64,000 bases of DNA, taken from assembly GCA_012845835.1 (NCBI GenBank), contig JABAKD010000004.1, positions 6,863,765-6,927,764 of the forward strand, written 5' to 3'. Position numbers and translations under genes: made by a program. Numbering within the stretch: the first letter of the stretch is position 1; each line of letters starts with the position of its first letter. This stretch comes from Undaria pinnatifida. Its lineage: Eukaryota > Sar > Phaeophyceae > Laminariales > Alariaceae. Positions 63,163 to 64,000 of the stretch are shown one piece after another. The notes beneath the pieces are model-generated. The model worked only from the letters and a program-made list of their open reading frames with translations. It made no database searches and was not told the origin of the DNA.

Positions 63163-63429
63163 GTAGTGGTTTGGGCAGTTTTGTTTTTCATGGTTTCCGT
63201 CTCGTGACACAGGAAGCACACGTCGGCCGAACCAAAATTCACCGAGATTTCTACACTTTTTCAAATATTATGATCCAGAATTGCGGTAAAAGGCGGCTCC
63301 CCTCTACTGTGCGTCGCCTCATGCAACCTGTGCAGACACTGTGTAGTGCTGTAAATTACTATACCGCACCATTGGTCGCGGTAAGAACAGTGGTTTATGG
63401 CTAGGGGGGTGCTACGCAAGAAACTGTGC

Positions 63430-63770
63430 TAGGTGTACACCGTAAATCGTCGAGGAAACAGCCACCGAGCGCTGACTGTTGGTTGGTTTTATCGCGCACT
63501 AGACTGTACATAAAACAATTCTGGATACACGCACGACAAACCGCCGAGCAAGCAGCCATCGCTCTGGCTGTTTGCCCTGGGGTTATCGCGTCCTGCATCT
63601 GACGAATCAGGACATACACGAAAACCACTGAGCCAACAGCCAGCGCCGACTGTTGTCTTTGTGCTTTACCGCGTTCATCTATCGAAAGTATGATGTACAC
63701 GACAACCATTGAGCTGTTCCGTCAGCGCCGACTGTTGGTTTTGTCGCGTACTACCAGGTGCTGTACTTAA
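63430..63770. repeat. Degenerate tandem array, about 85-95 bp unit
   Basis: Four units share a TACAC-ACGAC-AACC block, a GAGC block, GCGCCGACTGTTG and a TTTATCGCG or TTGTCGCGTACTA block. The second unit has diverged most. Confidence 0.8.
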
Positions 63771-63835
63771 AAGTAGGATAAATTAAAAATCACCTCATTA
63801 TCGTTCTAGAGCTTCCATCCATGCCGCTGCTCCAA

Positions 63836-64000
63836 TTCATCCCCCCCCCCCGCCCCCCCGCAACGCCCCCTCCTTCCCCACCACCCGCACCACCGCCTAG
63901 CCCTAGCACCACGCGTATAGCAAACCCCGACCTAAAGCTGTTACAAGCCCTTTCCCCCCCCCCCCCCTTCCCCCACCCACCCCCTCGAACACTCCGCCCT
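63836..64000. repeat. C-rich low-complexity end of window
   Basis: Long C runs (63841-63857, 63954-63967) with CCCACC and CCGCC interruptions. No coding or structural feature recognised. Confidence 0.85.

Noticed and set aside
1-64000. tRNA, rRNA or snRNA genes
   Set aside because: I looked for conserved tRNA A/B-box pairs, rRNA cores and snRNA motifs by eye and saw none; a covariance-model scan would be decisive.

Overview
This is a nuclear eukaryotic window, most likely from a photosynthetic protist with kilobase-scale introns; a brown alga or other stramenopile is my best guess. The sequence shows canonical GT-AG introns of 0.7-3.4 kb, an algal/plant-type Rieske oxygenase gene, a decayed non-LTR retrotransposon, very little open coding sequence and dense small repeats. 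No prokaryotic operons, rRNA, tRNA or CRISPR array were seen. The lineage call is an inference, not something the sequence proves.

The dominant content is a swarm of short non-autonomous DNA transposons (about 240-300 bp without insertions). I sorted them by eye into four families, called here A, B, C and F. Intact copies are flanked by 4-bp target duplications of unrelated sequence (TAAT, AGAA, CATT, ATAG, AAAG, AAAC for A; CATT, GAGC for B; ATGA for C; ATTG, TAAC for F). All four start with GA(C/G) and carry ACG(G/A)TAG at positions 11-17 of the end, so they look like one superfamily mobilised by one or a few related transposases, none of which is encoded here. Copies nest in each other (5813-6879, 17298-17836, 59520-60045). 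Many A copies carry an expanded ATATC-type pentanucleotide satellite at one fixed internal site.

The clearest host gene is on the minus strand between about 47.6 kb and 41 kb or lower. Four exons (47347 upwards, 43939-43815, 42537-42417, 41671-41480) splice in phase into a pheophorbide-a-oxygenase-like Rieske [2Fe-2S] protein with the complete CxH...CxxH cluster motif. Its introns hold B, C and F elements and a three-unit tandem repeat. Two further exons (41107-40966 and 37991-37797) may belong to it; the exon carrying the mononuclear iron site was not found.

Region by region: 0-12.5 kb is repeats only; 12.5-14.6 kb holds a 141-bp tandem duplication with related degenerate units; 14.7-25 kb is mostly B and A copies; 25.5-30.3 kb has a 271-bp tandem duplication and several possible orphan exons; 33.0-34.7 kb is a LINE reverse-transcriptase relic; 37-47.6 kb is the Rieske locus; 49-50.1 kb has three A copies in a row; 50.7-53.2 kb has a 10-bp minisatellite and a degenerate protein-like repeat array; 55.9-57.1 kb is a compound A cluster with satellites; 57.7-63.4 kb is largely featureless with two unrecognised ORFs; the window ends in a roughly 85-bp tandem array and C-rich sequence.
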